Of a DNA stretch of 64,000 nucleotides, positions 12,521-24,079 are shown in pieces. Under the pieces are notes generated by a model. That model searched no databases and was not told where the DNA came from. It saw only the letters and a program-made list of their open reading frames with translations. The stretch's first letter is position 1. Each line of letters begins with the position of its first letter. Origin of the DNA: Stomorhina lunata (Eukaryota; Arthropoda; Insecta; Diptera; Rhiniidae). Location: NCBI GenBank assembly GCA_933228675.1, contig OW121743.1:60524639-60588638 (forward strand), in the 5' to 3' direction. The translations under genes and the position numbers were made by a program.

Positions 12521-14175
12521 AATTTTTCAATTGATTCCTTTATTTCACTACCTTTTCCTAATGCCTTAGCTCAATTATAAAAATTTTTATTACACTTTAA
12601 AATCTTTGATTGACCACTGGGCGTAAATTAAAATTGTTTTTCCAAGATTTTAGCCGCTTGATGTTGTTCGCCGTCATAATGTCTGATGTAACAAACGAAC
12701 ATGAGACAATGCTAATAATTATATTTAATTCCACAAATTAGTTAAATATTTAGATATTAGAAGACAGATATAAGAGAAGATTTGTTATTTAATATATAAG
12801 TAATTTACTTTCTTATTTTTATGAGAAATAATAATATGTTTTAACCCTTAAACGTTATAAACTTTTTAACAATTCTTCACAAATGAAGAAAAAGCTAAGT
12901 TAAAGTTATAACTTTAATAATCAATTTTTGTATGTTCTTTATTTGATAAAATTGTTTTTGTCTTTTTTGCACATGGATGTCCCCTTTGTTGTAAAAGGGT
13001 TAAGTTTTAAATATTAAACTTGATAGTGCATAACATTTTTGATGGCTTTTTTGTATAGAAGTTATTTTGTTACTTTTGAAAGTTGCCAATTTACAGGATA
13101 TATTTATGAGCTACTAAAAATTGTAAACGTGTTTGTTTTTATCTTTTCAAACATATTTTAATGTTATGTTAAATTTAAATTGTTATGTTAAATAAAATTT
13201 GTACAAACTGGTTTAATATAGCCTTAACAGATAATGGTAATATGTGATAATAATGGCTTTTTAATAATAAGTCATTCGGAATCTAAAAGATAATTTAATA
13301 GCAAGAATTTTAAAAGACCTTTTCTTGTGCCTATGTATTTATGTGATTAAATTATAATTTTTTATTTAAAAAAGTTTTTGTAAATGAAAATAAAAGTGAA
13401 GAAAACTGCAAAAACATGCAATTGAAGTGCGTAATCATTGTATTATCTATTTGTAACTTATAAAAATAATTAACACTTGTAATTTTGCTCTTTAAAATGT
13501 TATTTGTTAAAGAAATATTTTTTTTCAAATATAAATAGCTGATTAAGTTTTAAAAAATATAATTTCTCTAACAACAACACTTTATTTCTTCTATCTTAAA
13601 ATAAAATAAAGCACTCTACACTCGGCATATAGAAAAGTTTTTACAAATGGCCACATAAACTATACTATTTCAGTTAAATTAAAATTTCATAATCAAAGCT
13701 CAGTTTATCATCTAAGTATAATCCTAACACTTTTTAATGAGAAACATAAATGTGGGATTAGGGTCTGAACCTGTACAACCGACATTTCTAATGCAATTTT
13801 ACACAGAGGACGAGCGTTGACGAGTAACTGTAAAATGATATGATTTTAACTAAAAGCCTTAAAACAATAAGACAGACAAGGACAGTTGACGATTCTAATT
13901 TGAAAGCTTTTTAGGAAGCTTTAGGAACGAATAAAGACAAGGTACAATAATAACAGCTTAAACAAACTTTTGATTTAAGTAATGAAGATAGGACAGAGAT
14001 GACATGATCATTTAGACAAATTTAAAGATTTAAAGAAAAACGATTCGAGGATCAATAGACGGACAACGTAACTCGATAGTTCAGTTGTCCAGTAGCAGCC
14101 GAATAGAAAGTTGTTGAATTCTGAAATATACCTAAGAATAATAAGTTGTGTTTTAAATAAGATGAAATATTTATA
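12521..14175. other. Non-repetitive A/T-rich DNA without recognised gene
   Basis: No ORF with coding character, no splice-consistent exon chain and no transposon ends were seen. A short motif GAAAGCTTTAGGAAGC occurs near 14,434, with a looser copy near 13,900. Confidence 0.35.
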
Positions 14176-14882
14176 ACACAGTACGACAAAATCAAATTTT
14201 TTTGAGTACACATGAGCAATGTTAACAGAATATGAAAATAGGTTTAAAATAATAAAAGACGTGTCTCGGCGTTTTGCTGTAGCACGTCAGAATTTTAAGA
14301 AAATCGATTTTAAAGATTCGAAGAACCGTGGAGGTTCACTTGTAACGTAATACTATTATAAAAAGATCTATAAAAAATGAATGGGTGAACCGATTTAAAT
14401 GCTTGAGCCAGTTTTGAAAAGGGAATTAAATTTGGAAAGCTTTAGGAAGCTTTAATTTTCATGTAAAATTAAAAAATATCCAAAAATTGTATGAAATTCA
14501 TTAAAAATTCTGCAATAAGAAAAAATTAAACAAATTAAAACGTCTTTACATTACATTTACATTAAATTACATTAGATTTTTTGGATATTTTACATAAGAA
14601 CTAAAGCGCCATCTATCGCCATAAAAACAGATCAAAATTTAATTCCCTTTTCAAAACTGGCTCAAGCATTTAAATCGGTTCACCCATTCTATTTTTATAG
14701 AACTTTTTATAATAGTATTACGTTACAAGTGAACCTCCACGGTTCTTCGAATCTTTAAAATCGATTTTCTTAAAATTCTGACGTGCTACAGCAAAACGCC
14801 GAGACACGTATTTCTTTATTTTAAGCCTATTTTCATATTCTGTTAACATTTCCCATGTGTACCTACCCCTGTCGTACTGTGT
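14176..14882. mobile_element. Foldback-type element with ~250-bp inverted arms
   Basis: The left arm (about 14,176-14,430) and right arm (about 14,637-14,882) are close reverse complements. Both contain, for example, GTGTCTCGGCGTTTTGCTGT and CCGTGGAGGTTCACTTGTAA in opposite orientations. The outer ends share ACACAGTACGAC and GTACACATG, with divergence between them. The 206-bp spacer has no coding capacity. The structure fits a foldback or long-TIR MITE. No clear target duplication could be assigned, so the exact ends are approximate. An inverted pair of two independent insertions is the alternative. Confidence 0.75.
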
Positions 14883-15267
14883 AATAAATTAATAATAATA
14901 AAACTTTATTTTAAATCAATCTGAAAGTGTGTTCGTGTCGTTCTCCTCAATACCTAAAATATATTTTGGTTTTCCTCCAATTAAAAAAAAACCACATACA
15001 TCGAGTTTAACTAGGATTTAGTTTTAAAAAAATTTAGACCATTTCATAATAAGCTTCAAATCAGCATAAACGCTTCCATTAAGATAATCTTTACCAAAAC
15101 CCTTAGCATCCGCTTTTAACTGTACATCGTCAGTATATGTGTAACACAAACAAAATTGTATTAATCACCGAAGATCTAAGCCAATTACATTCCACATACA
15201 TATTGATATCTGTTCATGATATCAAAGAGTCAAAGGCTTTACTTAAATCGAGAAATATGAGAAATGG
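14883..15267. other. Spacer between two inverted-repeat elements
   Basis: A/T-rich sequence with no recognised feature. The open frame starting at 15,137 runs into the neighbouring MITE and has no coding signature. Confidence 0.35.
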
Positions 15268-15379
15268 GGGGGGTTACTCCGTATTTCGATTCGAAAGAAA
15301 ATATTTTCGAAATACAATGCTTTTAGCATACAAATTGGAACAATTTTATTTTCGAAGCGAAATACGGAGTAACCCCCCT
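15268..15379. mobile_element. 112-bp hairpin MITE
   Basis: Perfect terminal inverted repeats GGGGGGTTACTCCGTATTTCG at 15,268-15,288 and its complement ending at 15,379. Imperfect pairing continues inward (TTCGAAA on both sides). The whole element can fold into one hairpin. The G run on the left has two extra Gs and no target duplication is obvious, so the superfamily is not assigned. Confidence 0.7.
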
Positions 15380-15439
15380 GAATTGAATTTTTCATCCATA
15401 TTTTTTTTTCGCTTCCTAAATCCGGAGTGATACTGATTT

Positions 15440-16204
15440 ATATATCCACCACAGATCAAATGCTGTAACAACTGTTTTTTGGTTCATGCCGGTGTCGAAA
15501 CAAATCTCTTACCATGGATCTTCCAGAACTATAACGGGATATGCAAAATCCAGATATTGTGCAACTCTTGTTTGGGCGGGTGTTACCCCCGACTTCATCA
15601 AGACAACTAGTGGTCGGAGAGTATTGTTGCGCCGTGCTGCCAACAACAACGAAACTCAGCATCTTCTTCAACAACATCATCTTCGTCGTCGGAATATCCA
15701 CAATCCGTCCAGCAATATCCACAACCATAGCATCATCAACATCTTCAGCAGCACAATCTATTGCCGCTAACACCATCGATTGCAGTCCGAATTCCTGGGG
15801 TGATATCAATCTGCAGTTCAACTGCCTCCAAGATAAGATTATTGAGATATTATGCACAATTTATGCACAACACAATATCGTGGTCTGAGCGGATCAGAAG
15901 ACAAAACATAACAACAACTCTTGTCTGCAAAGTTGTAACGGGTACAGTGTTCTCCGAAAAGACCTCAACAGAAAGTGAATTCTTTGCATTTATCATCTAC
16001 AAATCAGTGCAGTATAGTGTTCCCCTGATCTCCTGATCTAGACAATAGAGATCAATACCTTGATGCTGAACGTATTGCTGTTAGATAAGGGGACTTGGAC
16101 TTAAAACTCTATAATGCCTACATTCCGCCTGCAACCAGTTGTTCAAGTGGTTCCTATGAAGAACTCAGAACCTTATTAGTATGAGAAATACTGGCTGGTT
16201 CTAG
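15440..16204 (+). pseudogene. Jockey-like LINE, 5' portion: ORF1 tail and endonuclease
   Basis: A decayed non-LTR retrotransposon read across frames. About 15,490-15,780 resembles the end of an ORF1 (gag) product, ending in a Gln/Ser-rich tail. From about 15,806 the frames give endonuclease-like blocks in the right order: LQDKIIEIL, ADQKTK (position of the catalytic Glu of apurinic-type endonucleases), NGYSVLRKDL, SVQYS, then GDLDLKLYNAYIPPATSC and a segment matching the start of the LVLGDFNAH motif near 16,185-16,205. Stops and frameshifts are frequent, so this copy is dead. A mariner-like insertion at about 16,205 cuts the endonuclease, and the reverse transcriptase resumes after 17,096. 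The Jockey-clade call is from motif knowledge, not a search. Confidence 0.7.
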
Positions 16205-17094
16205 GGGATTTTTTGGAATCATATGGAGCTGTGGCTTCATCCTGTTGGAACCATATTTGCGGATGGTTTTCCACAGCTGGCCTTACAAAATTTTGCAACA
16301 TGGCCCGATATCGATCACCATTGACGGAAATGGCGACACCTTGTTCATTTTCAAAAAAAAATGGGCCAATGATCCTTTCTGAAGAAACACCGCACCAAAC
16401 GGTACACTTAACTGGGTGCAATTATTGTTGATGAAGTACTCTCGGGTTTTCCGTAGCCCATATCCTACAGTTTTGCTTGTTAACGAACCCATTTAATTGA
16501 AAATGGGCTTCGTCACTCATTATTAAGTTATGAATAAAATTTGGATTCTCTTGTACTTTTTGCTGGAAATAAATTGCATAGTCAAGTCGTTGCTGGTAAT
16601 CTGTTGGTTTCAATTCTTGGACAAGTTGAATTTTGTATGGAAACAATCCTATGGTGTGCAAAATTCGCTGCAGCGACGTTCTTGAGAGGCCCAGTTGTGA
16701 CGAACGTCTCCTGGTTGATGTTTCTGGATCCTCCCGAATACTCTCCTGTACCACTTGAATATTGTCAGCCGTGTGGACAGTTCGGTGTCTGCCGGGACCA
16801 GGAAGGTTCCTTACTGCTCCTTGTTCTCGAAAATTTGCAACCAGACGGTTTATTGTTGACTGAGAGGGTGCAACCCGCACATTAAATTGACGACGGTATG
16901 CACGCTGAGTCAACACAATGGACCGTTGATTTGAAAAGTAAATTTCAACAATTTGGGAACGTTGTTCAATTGTGTATTGCTCCATTATAAATTATCCAAG
17001 TCTTCTTTACAAAATACTGAAAAGAAAAGAAAAATAATTATAATAAAAAAGTTATAAGGAATTCACACCACTTCGGTCTTTCTGGGCCACCCTG
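16176..17094 (-). pseudogene. Truncated mariner-like (IS630-Tc1-mariner) transposase
   Basis: On the minus strand the frame opens at 16,985 with an N-terminal helix-turn-helix region of the DUF4817 kind. It continues through LQRILHTIGLFPYKIQLVQE, the first catalytic Asp in MSDEAHFQLNGFVNKQNCR, an in-frame TAA at 16,422-16,424, then TVWCGVSSERIIGPFFFENE, and the second catalytic Asp in WFQQDEA. The third acidic residue and the C-terminus are missing because the element stops near 16,205. Its 5' end at 17,094 reads CAGGGTGGCCCAGAAAGACC on the minus strand, a typical terminal repeat next to TA. No matching 3' terminal repeat exists. It sits inside the Jockey-like LINE and is dead. Confidence 0.85.
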
Positions 17095-17096
17095 TA

Positions 17097-18635
17097 CATA
17101 AAACAGAAGAAAGCAGAATGAAGCGGCTTCAGATAACTCACCGATCTACATTTTACCGATCTCCAACAAAACTCTAACATGCACGACGAAAGAGGAAGTT
17201 TCGCCTAACCATCAAAGTGAGGCCTCGTTTTCCAGCATAAGCAGTGGGACTAGCAGATAATCGTGATGTAATCCGTAGTACCAACCCTCACGATCCTAGG
17301 ATCCAGCTGAGCCCTGATATTAACAGTTTGGCAATAAGAGGAAGTGTTTTCTTGATCATCAGAAGAACTGCAATCTTGGCACTGAAATTAGTAAATTCGA
17401 TCTCTCTTGAACCCTATGAAAGAGGACTTATTTATTATTTATTGAACAACCCAAGGGGGCCAAGGCAAAGACTACATGATCCTCCAGTCTTGGAACCAAA
17501 AACAACTTTTTACGCCAGCTTAAATTGCAGAGGCCATCCACACAGCTAAGCCTTTTAAGGCAACTATCTCGGACGGAATTCCTATCTCATGTTGAAATAC
17601 CTAGGCCAGTGAGAAGTCGAGCTCTTGACAGGCGTCCTTAATCTGTCTATGACTAGCCTCATAAGTTGGTAGAGAGATCCCAATCATAAAATCTGAGAAA
17701 CCCTCTTCATATCCCCCAGCTGACCAGCCTACTTCCATCAGCTCGCCACCAGCATAGATTCCGCAAAATGCGCAGCACCACTGCAGTATTTATCGCCATT
17801 ATCACTCAAATAGTACAAGGGTTGAACCAGCAGAGCCCTTGTGATAGAACGGTTCTTGTGGAGCTTGACTTGTTAAAAGAATTCGATATGTAAAGCCGAG
17901 CGTGAACTATCCCAAAATTCTGGATGTCACATTAGACAGCCTTTTTACTTTGTCAGCACATGCCACATCCATCGCGCAATACTGGGGGTATGGACAAAAA
18001 AACCTTGCTGTCTACATTTTAAACGATTGGCCGGTCAGTGGCATATGTTGCTGCTTTGAAATGGTCAGCGTCGTTAAGTAATATTTAGTAGAGAAATCCA
18101 ATGCTGCCAAAAGGCAGCCCTAAAAGCAATCACAAATAACCTCTCCGCATTATCTTCATGAGGAAACAAAGATCCTTAATATCATGTTAAGAGAAATCGC
18201 CCTAACTTTAACTTTAACAGTTGTAGTCTTCCAAAAAGCATGTCAGAAAAGATCTTCGCATGTAATTGATTCTTTAGATCATACCTCGTACATGGCAGCG
18301 TTAAGTAATATCTATTGGGAGGCCACCAACTTTGCTTTTTCAGGCTATCGCATGAATGTTGTATTAGGAGGTCGCCCACCACCCATAGCAGAAGAAAATA
18401 ACTTGCAGCGGAAAACAAGAGTCGCTTTGGCAAATTAGATCGGGATCGAGTAACAGATTTAATATCTTTTGGTCCCGCATAGACTATCCCGTCCCTAACT
18501 TATGCCCAACATATGGTCAGGGTCCTCATGTTAATATTTTCAACTGTACAGCCAATCTCAATTCGCTTAGTCCTGAGGATTTGTGGACTAATCCAGTGAA
18601 AGTAATATAATTTCTTTGCCTTTATCTCCAAATAG
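17097..18635 (+). pseudogene. Jockey-like LINE, 3' portion: reverse transcriptase and C-terminus
   Basis: Continues the interrupted LINE. Recognisable pieces in order are: RDVIRSTNPHDPRI (linker before RT, about 17,264); KATISDGIPIS and LKYLGQ (RT block 1, about 17,555-17,610); HQHRFRKMRSTTAVF and GLNQQSPCDRTVLVELDLLK (RT domains 2-3, about 17,740-17,880); an internal deletion removing the YADD region; VNYPKILDVTLDSLFTLSAH (about 17,905); and C-terminal GPHVNIFNCTANLNSLSPED followed by LWTNPV (about 18,520-18,600), a His/Cys-type tail. Several frameshifts and stops make it non-functional. The poly-A tail and target duplication were not identified. Confidence 0.8.
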
Positions 18636-18764
18636 ATCCACCGCAAACAACAAATTGATAAAATTGTTAATGTTAGAACTGTTACAACAACAACGTTAAC
18701 TATTTTTCGCATTTGATTGACACTTGAAAATATCGGCTCCCTCGGAGATATAAATTTAACAGAA

Positions 18765-18812
18765 TTTAATGAAGGGTATATAAGATTCGTCACAGCCGAA
18801 TATAAAACTAGA
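18765..18812. repeat. Dispersed fly repeat terminus with hairpin
   Basis: GAAGGGTATATAAGATTCG, then TCACAGCCGAATATAAAAC, near an imperfect ATTCG/CGAAT hairpin. A similar sequence occurs at 27,587-27,625 (GGTGGGTATATACAATTTGG). This looks like the end of a dispersed non-coding repeat family. The body is not delimited. Confidence 0.45.
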
Positions 18813-19533
18813 AGTTATTGCTTTTAAATTTACCAACAAAATATTGCATGTTTGCGCGGCATAAAAGTTTTACTACAATAAAATTTTGTGAATTAAAAAA
18901 AAATTAATTCATTGAGAAATTGTTGTAAATATTTGCAATTAAATAAACAAGACTAGTAATTTTGGTATTAATGTACAACGTACAAACAAATGTTTAATGT
19001 GTTAATAGATAAAAATAATTGTGGTTTGCATTTCTTAACAATTTTGTTAAATAAAAATATTTAAATAATAATAAAAATTTTACAACCGTTTCTTCTTATG
19101 TTATTTAATATTTCTTTTATATGGAATTCTATAAAGCAATTTTTCAAAATTTTAGCACCTTTTGGCTGGTCGATTTTGCGAAACTTGCAATTTTTATTTT
19201 TTTGCATTCAAAGCTGTTTTTGTTTTTGATAGCAAAAAATTGTTTTAACATTTAATTATTTTATTTTTTGTTATAATGATAACCCCCCCCCCCCAAGTAT
19301 TTAAAAGTACATGACAAAACATCACAAGAGATTAAAAGCTACATAAAATTGAAATATTAATTAATGTTTCTAGTATGATTGAGTAGTTTTTGTATATTTT
19401 TTGTATACAAAAATTAAATTTATTAAACTCTATCAGATGCAGGTGGAGTGGTGTTCACATGATAATGTAATCTCCCAAAATTGTTTTAGAATGTGTCATA
19501 AATTTTAATAATTTTAGTTTATAATTTTGTATC
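18813..19533. other. A/T-rich spacer upstream of the mariner-like element
   Basis: No gene recognised. It includes a C10 homopolymer near 19,283 and long A/T runs. Confidence 0.35.
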
Positions 19534-20791
19534 GGGTGTTTTTTATTGAGTATACCTCAATAAGTTGGCATCACTTTTTTAACTGGCGGCCATTTTGTCA
19601 GCTGTCAAGTGATTAATATTTAGTTTGGTTTGCCATTTCATCATGAACAGGTTGACAAAAGAACAACGCTTGCAAATCGTGCAAATTTATTTCGAAAATA
19701 ATGGTTCAGTTCGCGAAGTTTACCGCAAGCTCCGTCCATTTTATGGTCGACATAATCGTCCATCAGAGCAATTAATTCGGTCTCTATGTGATAATACACA
19801 TCCGCAGCGACGTCGAACAGTGCGCACCGAAGAAACAATTGCCGCTGTAGAGCAAAGTGTTGAAGAGGACCCGAATGAATCGATTCGCCACCGTGCACAG
19901 CAATTGGAGCTTTGTCCATCAACTTTATGGAAGATTTTGCGCAAAGATCTTGGCTTGCGACCTTACAAGATCCAGCTTGTGCAAGAATTAAAGCCGCGAG
20001 ACCATGCAATGCGTCGTGATTTTGGTGTATGGGCCGAAAATGAGATTGATCTCGATGCTGATTTTCATCGCAAAATTTTGTTCAGTGATGAGGTTCATTT
20101 TTGGTTGAATGGCTACGTCAACAAGCAAAATTGCCGCATTTGGAGTGAAGAGAATCCACATGAGATCCTTGAGACGCCATTACATGCACAAAAACTGACT
20201 GTTTGGTGTGCTCTATGGGCTGGTGGAGTCATTGGGCCATACTTCTTCCGAAATAATGCTGGAGAGTCAGTTACCATAAATGGAGACCGGTATAGAGCCA
20301 TGATAACCGACTATTTTGTTCCCCAATTGGATGGCATGAATGTGGATGAGGTGTGGTTCCAACAAGACGGCGCTACATGCCACACAGCGCACGTCACAAT
20401 TGATTTATTGAAGGAAACATTCGATGAGCGCATAATTTCGCGGAATATACCTGTCAATTGGCCACCAAGATCGTGCGATTTGACACCACTGGATTATTTT
20501 CTTTGGGGATATGTGAAGTCGCTCGTCTACGCCAACAAACCAGAAACGTTAGGGGACTTGGAAGCCAACATTCGTGGCGTTATTGAAAACATATGCTCGA
20601 AAAAGTAGTTAAAAATTGGACCTGTAGAATTGGCTTTATTCGAGCCAGCCGCGGCGGCCATATGCCCGAAATCATATTTAAACATTAATGGCATAAAATT
20701 ATCCTTCCAATAAAGCCACACTGATGGACATTAAAACGATTTTTTTGTGTTTTATTTCAATTCCAAGTTCTATACCTCTAAAAAAACACCC
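19534..20791 (+). mobile_element. Mariner-like element with terminal inverted repeats
   Basis: The left end GGGTGTTTTTTATTGAGTAT (19,534) and the complement of the right end, GGGTGTTTTTTTAGAGGTAT (ending 20,791), form ~22-bp imperfect terminal repeats. The 1.26-kb length and single transposase frame fit the IS630-Tc1-mariner superfamily. A TA target duplication is not evident at these boundaries. The family differs from the 16.2-17.1 kb copy at its termini but encodes a related transposase. Confidence 0.85.
19625..20608 (+). pseudogene. Mariner-like transposase with damaged C-terminus
   Basis: The 327-codon frame probably starts at the second Met (MNRLTKEQRLQI, 19,643). It contains the N-terminal DNA-binding helices, a basic stretch HPQRRRTVRTEE, and the DDE/D catalytic core. 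The first Asp is in LFSDEVHFW, the second in WFQQDGATCHTA, and the third in PPRSCDLTPLDYFLW, with 36 residues between the last two. The reading frame breaks at about 20,595. The expected C-terminal tail (MLEKVVKNWT to GGHMPEIIFKH) lies in another frame and ends at TAA near 20,688, so a small deletion has truncated the protein by about 27 residues. The region between RPSEQLIR and DNTHPQ also looks shorter than in relatives I remember. The catalytic core is intact, so it may be a recently inactivated copy. Confidence 0.85.
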
Positions 20792-21039
20792 ATTTTGTCT
20801 AAAAATTCAATGTATTTACGCGTGAAAAATAGCTATGATATTTCATATGTAGGAAAAAAACTTTACAAATCTTTACAATAATGTTAACTAGTCTTAGTTT
20901 TATCTAAATATTGTATTTTTTTCTAACAACACTATTTTACAAAATTCCACTATTGGCGTTACATTTATTCACCACTGTATTGTTTTTCTTCGTTATGACT
21001 TTTGTGATCATAAAAACGGTTAAATTCATAATTTGTTTA
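20792..21039. other. Spacer, nothing recognised
   Basis: A/T-rich DNA with no supported feature. Confidence 0.35.
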
Positions 21040-21620
21040 AATAGGTTGACAGAGTTATACTAACCATTAAAGAGAATGGGAGGTATATTAAGGTTGTCAT
21101 TCCGTTTGTTATTTCCTTAATATTGGCTCAAAAACCAAAAGGGATATATGTATATTCTGAATCCTTGTGAAATTCCAAGACGATTGTCCGTCTGTCTGTC
21201 TTTCTGTTCGTCTGTCTGTTGAAAGCACGATAACGCCTAAACGGAAAGAGCTAGGTCGTTGAAACTGGCGAAGATATTCTTCATTTCTGGAAAAATATAA
21301 ATTTGTTCACATTTGACCATAGCTAGAGAGACAAAATTTTACAAAAGTATTTTCGTTATGTAACCCAACCCCTGGAATCAAATTCTTCTTCTTCTGTTAT
21401 CATTGACTCCCAGAAGAGCATAGGGCATAAATCCAATTGTATTAGATCTGACAATATAATTTAGAACAGAAAAGTTTTATGCAACTATTGGTCAGCATAT
21501 CAAATGTTATTGGAATTGGTCCATATTCGACTATAGATTTCATATAAAAACCACTCCTTTAAATCAAAAAATGCCACAAAGACCAGTTAAAAGCTATTAC
21601 ATTATTTATAACATGTTGGT
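21040..21620. repeat. Dispersed non-coding repeat, family A (copy 1)
   Basis: Begins around AATGGGAGGTATATTAAGG and contains a GTCCGTCTGTCTGTC stretch followed by ACGATAACGCCTAAACGGAA. The same order of phrases occurs at 29,715-30,120, so this is a dispersed family. It has no coding potential and the ends are not defined. Confidence 0.7.
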
Positions 21621-22019
21621 AGTTCAAGTTTTTAGCTTATTACTGTGTTAACACTTTCTTTAAAAATTAACAATTATGACATCTTTTGATTCATTTTTTA
21701 ATGTATTTTCATATATATTTAATTGAATTATCAAACACCAATCGTATAACCAGGTCGTAAAAGTGGGCATGGTCAATTTTTCTTAATGTATAATCCTAAC
21801 TTGGACTAAAAAAATATTTAGAAAGAAAAAATGTCTTCATTGGTACATCCGTTCTCAAGATATACAATTTTAAAGAACAGGGGAATTTTATCCCCATTTT
21901 CCAATTTCCAGGTCCCCGTTGATCCATTTTCAAAAAATTCAAACAGCGAAAAACTTCCTATAGTATGAAAATATCTACATTTAAAACTTAAATTAATTAG
22001 GTTAAATCGTTTTCATCTT
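21621..22019. other. Spacer with weak repeat similarity
   Basis: Contains phrases such as AAGTGGGCATGGTCAATTTT that resemble the neighbouring repeat units, but no clear feature. Confidence 0.35.
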
Positions 22020-22908
22020 ATCATCCATATCTGTCATTTTTAATATTTGACTTATATAGAAGGGGTCACGCCCACTTGAGATTAAAAAAACTAAACCTTT
22101 TTTTACCCACCGTCACACACATACAATCAAAATTTCTGAAAAATCGGTCATCCATATTTGTAATTTTTAATACATGGCTTATATGAGAGGGGTAGCCTAT
22201 TTTACCCACCGGTAACTCAAAGTATACTGTAAAAATTAAGGAAAAATCGGTCAGCTCGGTCATCCATATTTGTTATTTTTAATATTTTACTTATATGGGA
22301 GGGATCACTCCCACTTGAGATTTGAAGAAGAATACTCCATTTTACCTGCCATTCACACCTTATTATACTATCAACATTTCAGAAAAATCTGCCCTCAGAG
22401 TCTTCCATGTTTGTCATTTTTAATATTGGACTTATATGGTCAAATATTGAAGTGGGCTCAAGCCCACTTAAGATTTAAAAAAATTATCCTATTTTGAAAC
22501 CTTAATATACTGTCAAAATTTTAGCAAAATCAGTCCGTTCAGTCATCTATATTTGTCATTTTTATTATATGAGTTATATGGGAGGGGCACCGACCACTTG
22601 AGATTTCAGAAAAAAATCTTGCCTATTTTAATCACCGGCCGCACCTTAATTTCAGAAAAACCGATCAGTTCGGTCATCCATATTTGTCATTTTAAATATT
22701 TGACGCAAACTTGAGATTTCAGAAAAAGATTTGCTTATTTTAACCACCGGTCACACTTTACCATACTGTCAAAATTTCAGAAAAATCGGGCCGCTAAGTC
22801 ATCCATATTTGTCATTTTCAATATTTTACTTATATGGGAGGGGTCACGGCCACTTGACATTTCAGAAAAAAACCTAGGCTATTTTAACCACCAGTCACAC
22901 CTTAACAT
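22020..22908. repeat. ~110-150-bp diverged tandem repeat array
   Basis: About seven diverged copies. Each runs from CATCCATATTTGTCATTTTT through TTATATGGGAGGGGTCACGC, CACTTGAGATTT and TTTTAACCACCGGTCACACC to ATTTCAGAAAAATCGG. The last copy is cut at 22,908 by the inserted TIR element and resumes at 24,208. It has no coding potential. Confidence 0.85.
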
Positions 22909-23157
22909 CCCAGTAAAACTTTTCATTACCAAATAATGAGTTAAACAGTTAAACTATTGAACACGAACTACTTACTCATTCGCTGTTTAAGTCATTACAT
23001 TAACATGGGGATGTCATTGGAGGCAAGTACTTACCAATTGCAGAAAAGTAATGGCTTGGGTAAGCAATTTGAAAGCAACAACAACAACAGCAACAACTTT
23101 TTTGTTGTTGTTTTATTAAAAACATATATTGTTAAACGAAATACAAAATTTTTTTAT

Positions 23158-23226
23158 GATCCCATGGGGGCTCGAACCCAGACCCTCCGACTGCTAGGCA
23201 GAGACTCTTCCACTGAGCTACTTCAT
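23158..23226 (-). repeat. tRNA-like segment, SINE-head or tRNA pseudogene (a)
   Basis: On the minus strand TAGCTCAGTGGAAGAG matches a Pol III A box/D-arm and GGGTTCGAGCCCC a B box/T-arm. A 5-bp anticodon-type stem (CTCTG/CGGAG) encloses a 9-nt loop, two too many for a real tRNA. The acceptor stem does not pair. It lies inside the 22,909-24,207 element. Confidence 0.55.
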
Positions 23227-24041
23227 ATGTTGAAAACTTAGCAGCGTATAATTATTATAAACAATTTTTATTTTTAGATCCAAAATCATGTGAAAATAAC
23301 TTTGTTTTTCCCTGCTTTTTTTGCTTTGTTGTAATTTTTGGAAAAATACTTTTATACGATTTTTTGTAATTATTTTAAAACTTTTTTAAAATTATTTTAA
23401 AACTTAAACAATTTAAATCTTCTTTTTTGTATAAGTTTTTACATAAGATTGACTCTTACTTACTTAAATGTTACAACCTGTTAAGGTCAAAGTCCGAGCA
23501 TATTTTAGAATTCCATGGATTTCGATCTTGTGCGAATATTCTCCAATTTTATAGGCCAAGCTTTGAAAAATGTTCCTCTACTTGGTCTTTCTATCGAAGT
23601 TTCGGACATCCTCCTCTAATATTAGGTAGTGGAACATTTCAATTCTAATTTTATCCTCTTCATTGTGTTTGTTTTCAAGAGAGGGTTACTAGCCCGTAAT
23701 ACTAACCCATTTTTATCGATCTTATGGGACAACTCTCGGAACATGTTAACTCACAATATTAATGGGTGTTAAACTAGCTCCCCGGGTGATACCATGAGGA
23801 GGTGTGTGTCCACAGTTGAGATGTAGGATGACCCAGATAAGTTGGGCTTACCAAGTTAAGACCAATTAGAATCGTGTTTAGTATTCAACATCCCCTACAT
23901 AATCAAAATTGACTCATGATGGTATTTTTTCATTAACGTGAGTTAGTTTTACAATTTTTTTTTACAGAAGATAATATTTAAGTTCTTAAAATTCAAAAAT
24001 CATTTAAAAAGACTCTTGTAATAAAAAAAAAACTAAAAAAA

Positions 24042-24079
24042 TTGTTGCCCTTGGTGGGATTTGAACCGGGGCCATTCAG
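24042..24079 (-). repeat. tRNA-like 3' half (b)
   Basis: The minus strand reads CCCCGGTTCAAATCCCACC then AAGGGCAACAA, a B box/T-arm and acceptor-like end. No D-arm is seen upstream. The ending GGCAACAA is shared with the tRNA-like segment at 62.7 kb. Confidence 0.5.

Noticed and set aside
15137..15430. 97-codon ORF
   Set aside because: It runs through the 112-bp hairpin MITE and has no domain.
23158..23226. Functional tRNA gene
   Set aside because: The anticodon loop is 9 nt and the acceptor stem does not pair; it sits inside a transposable element.
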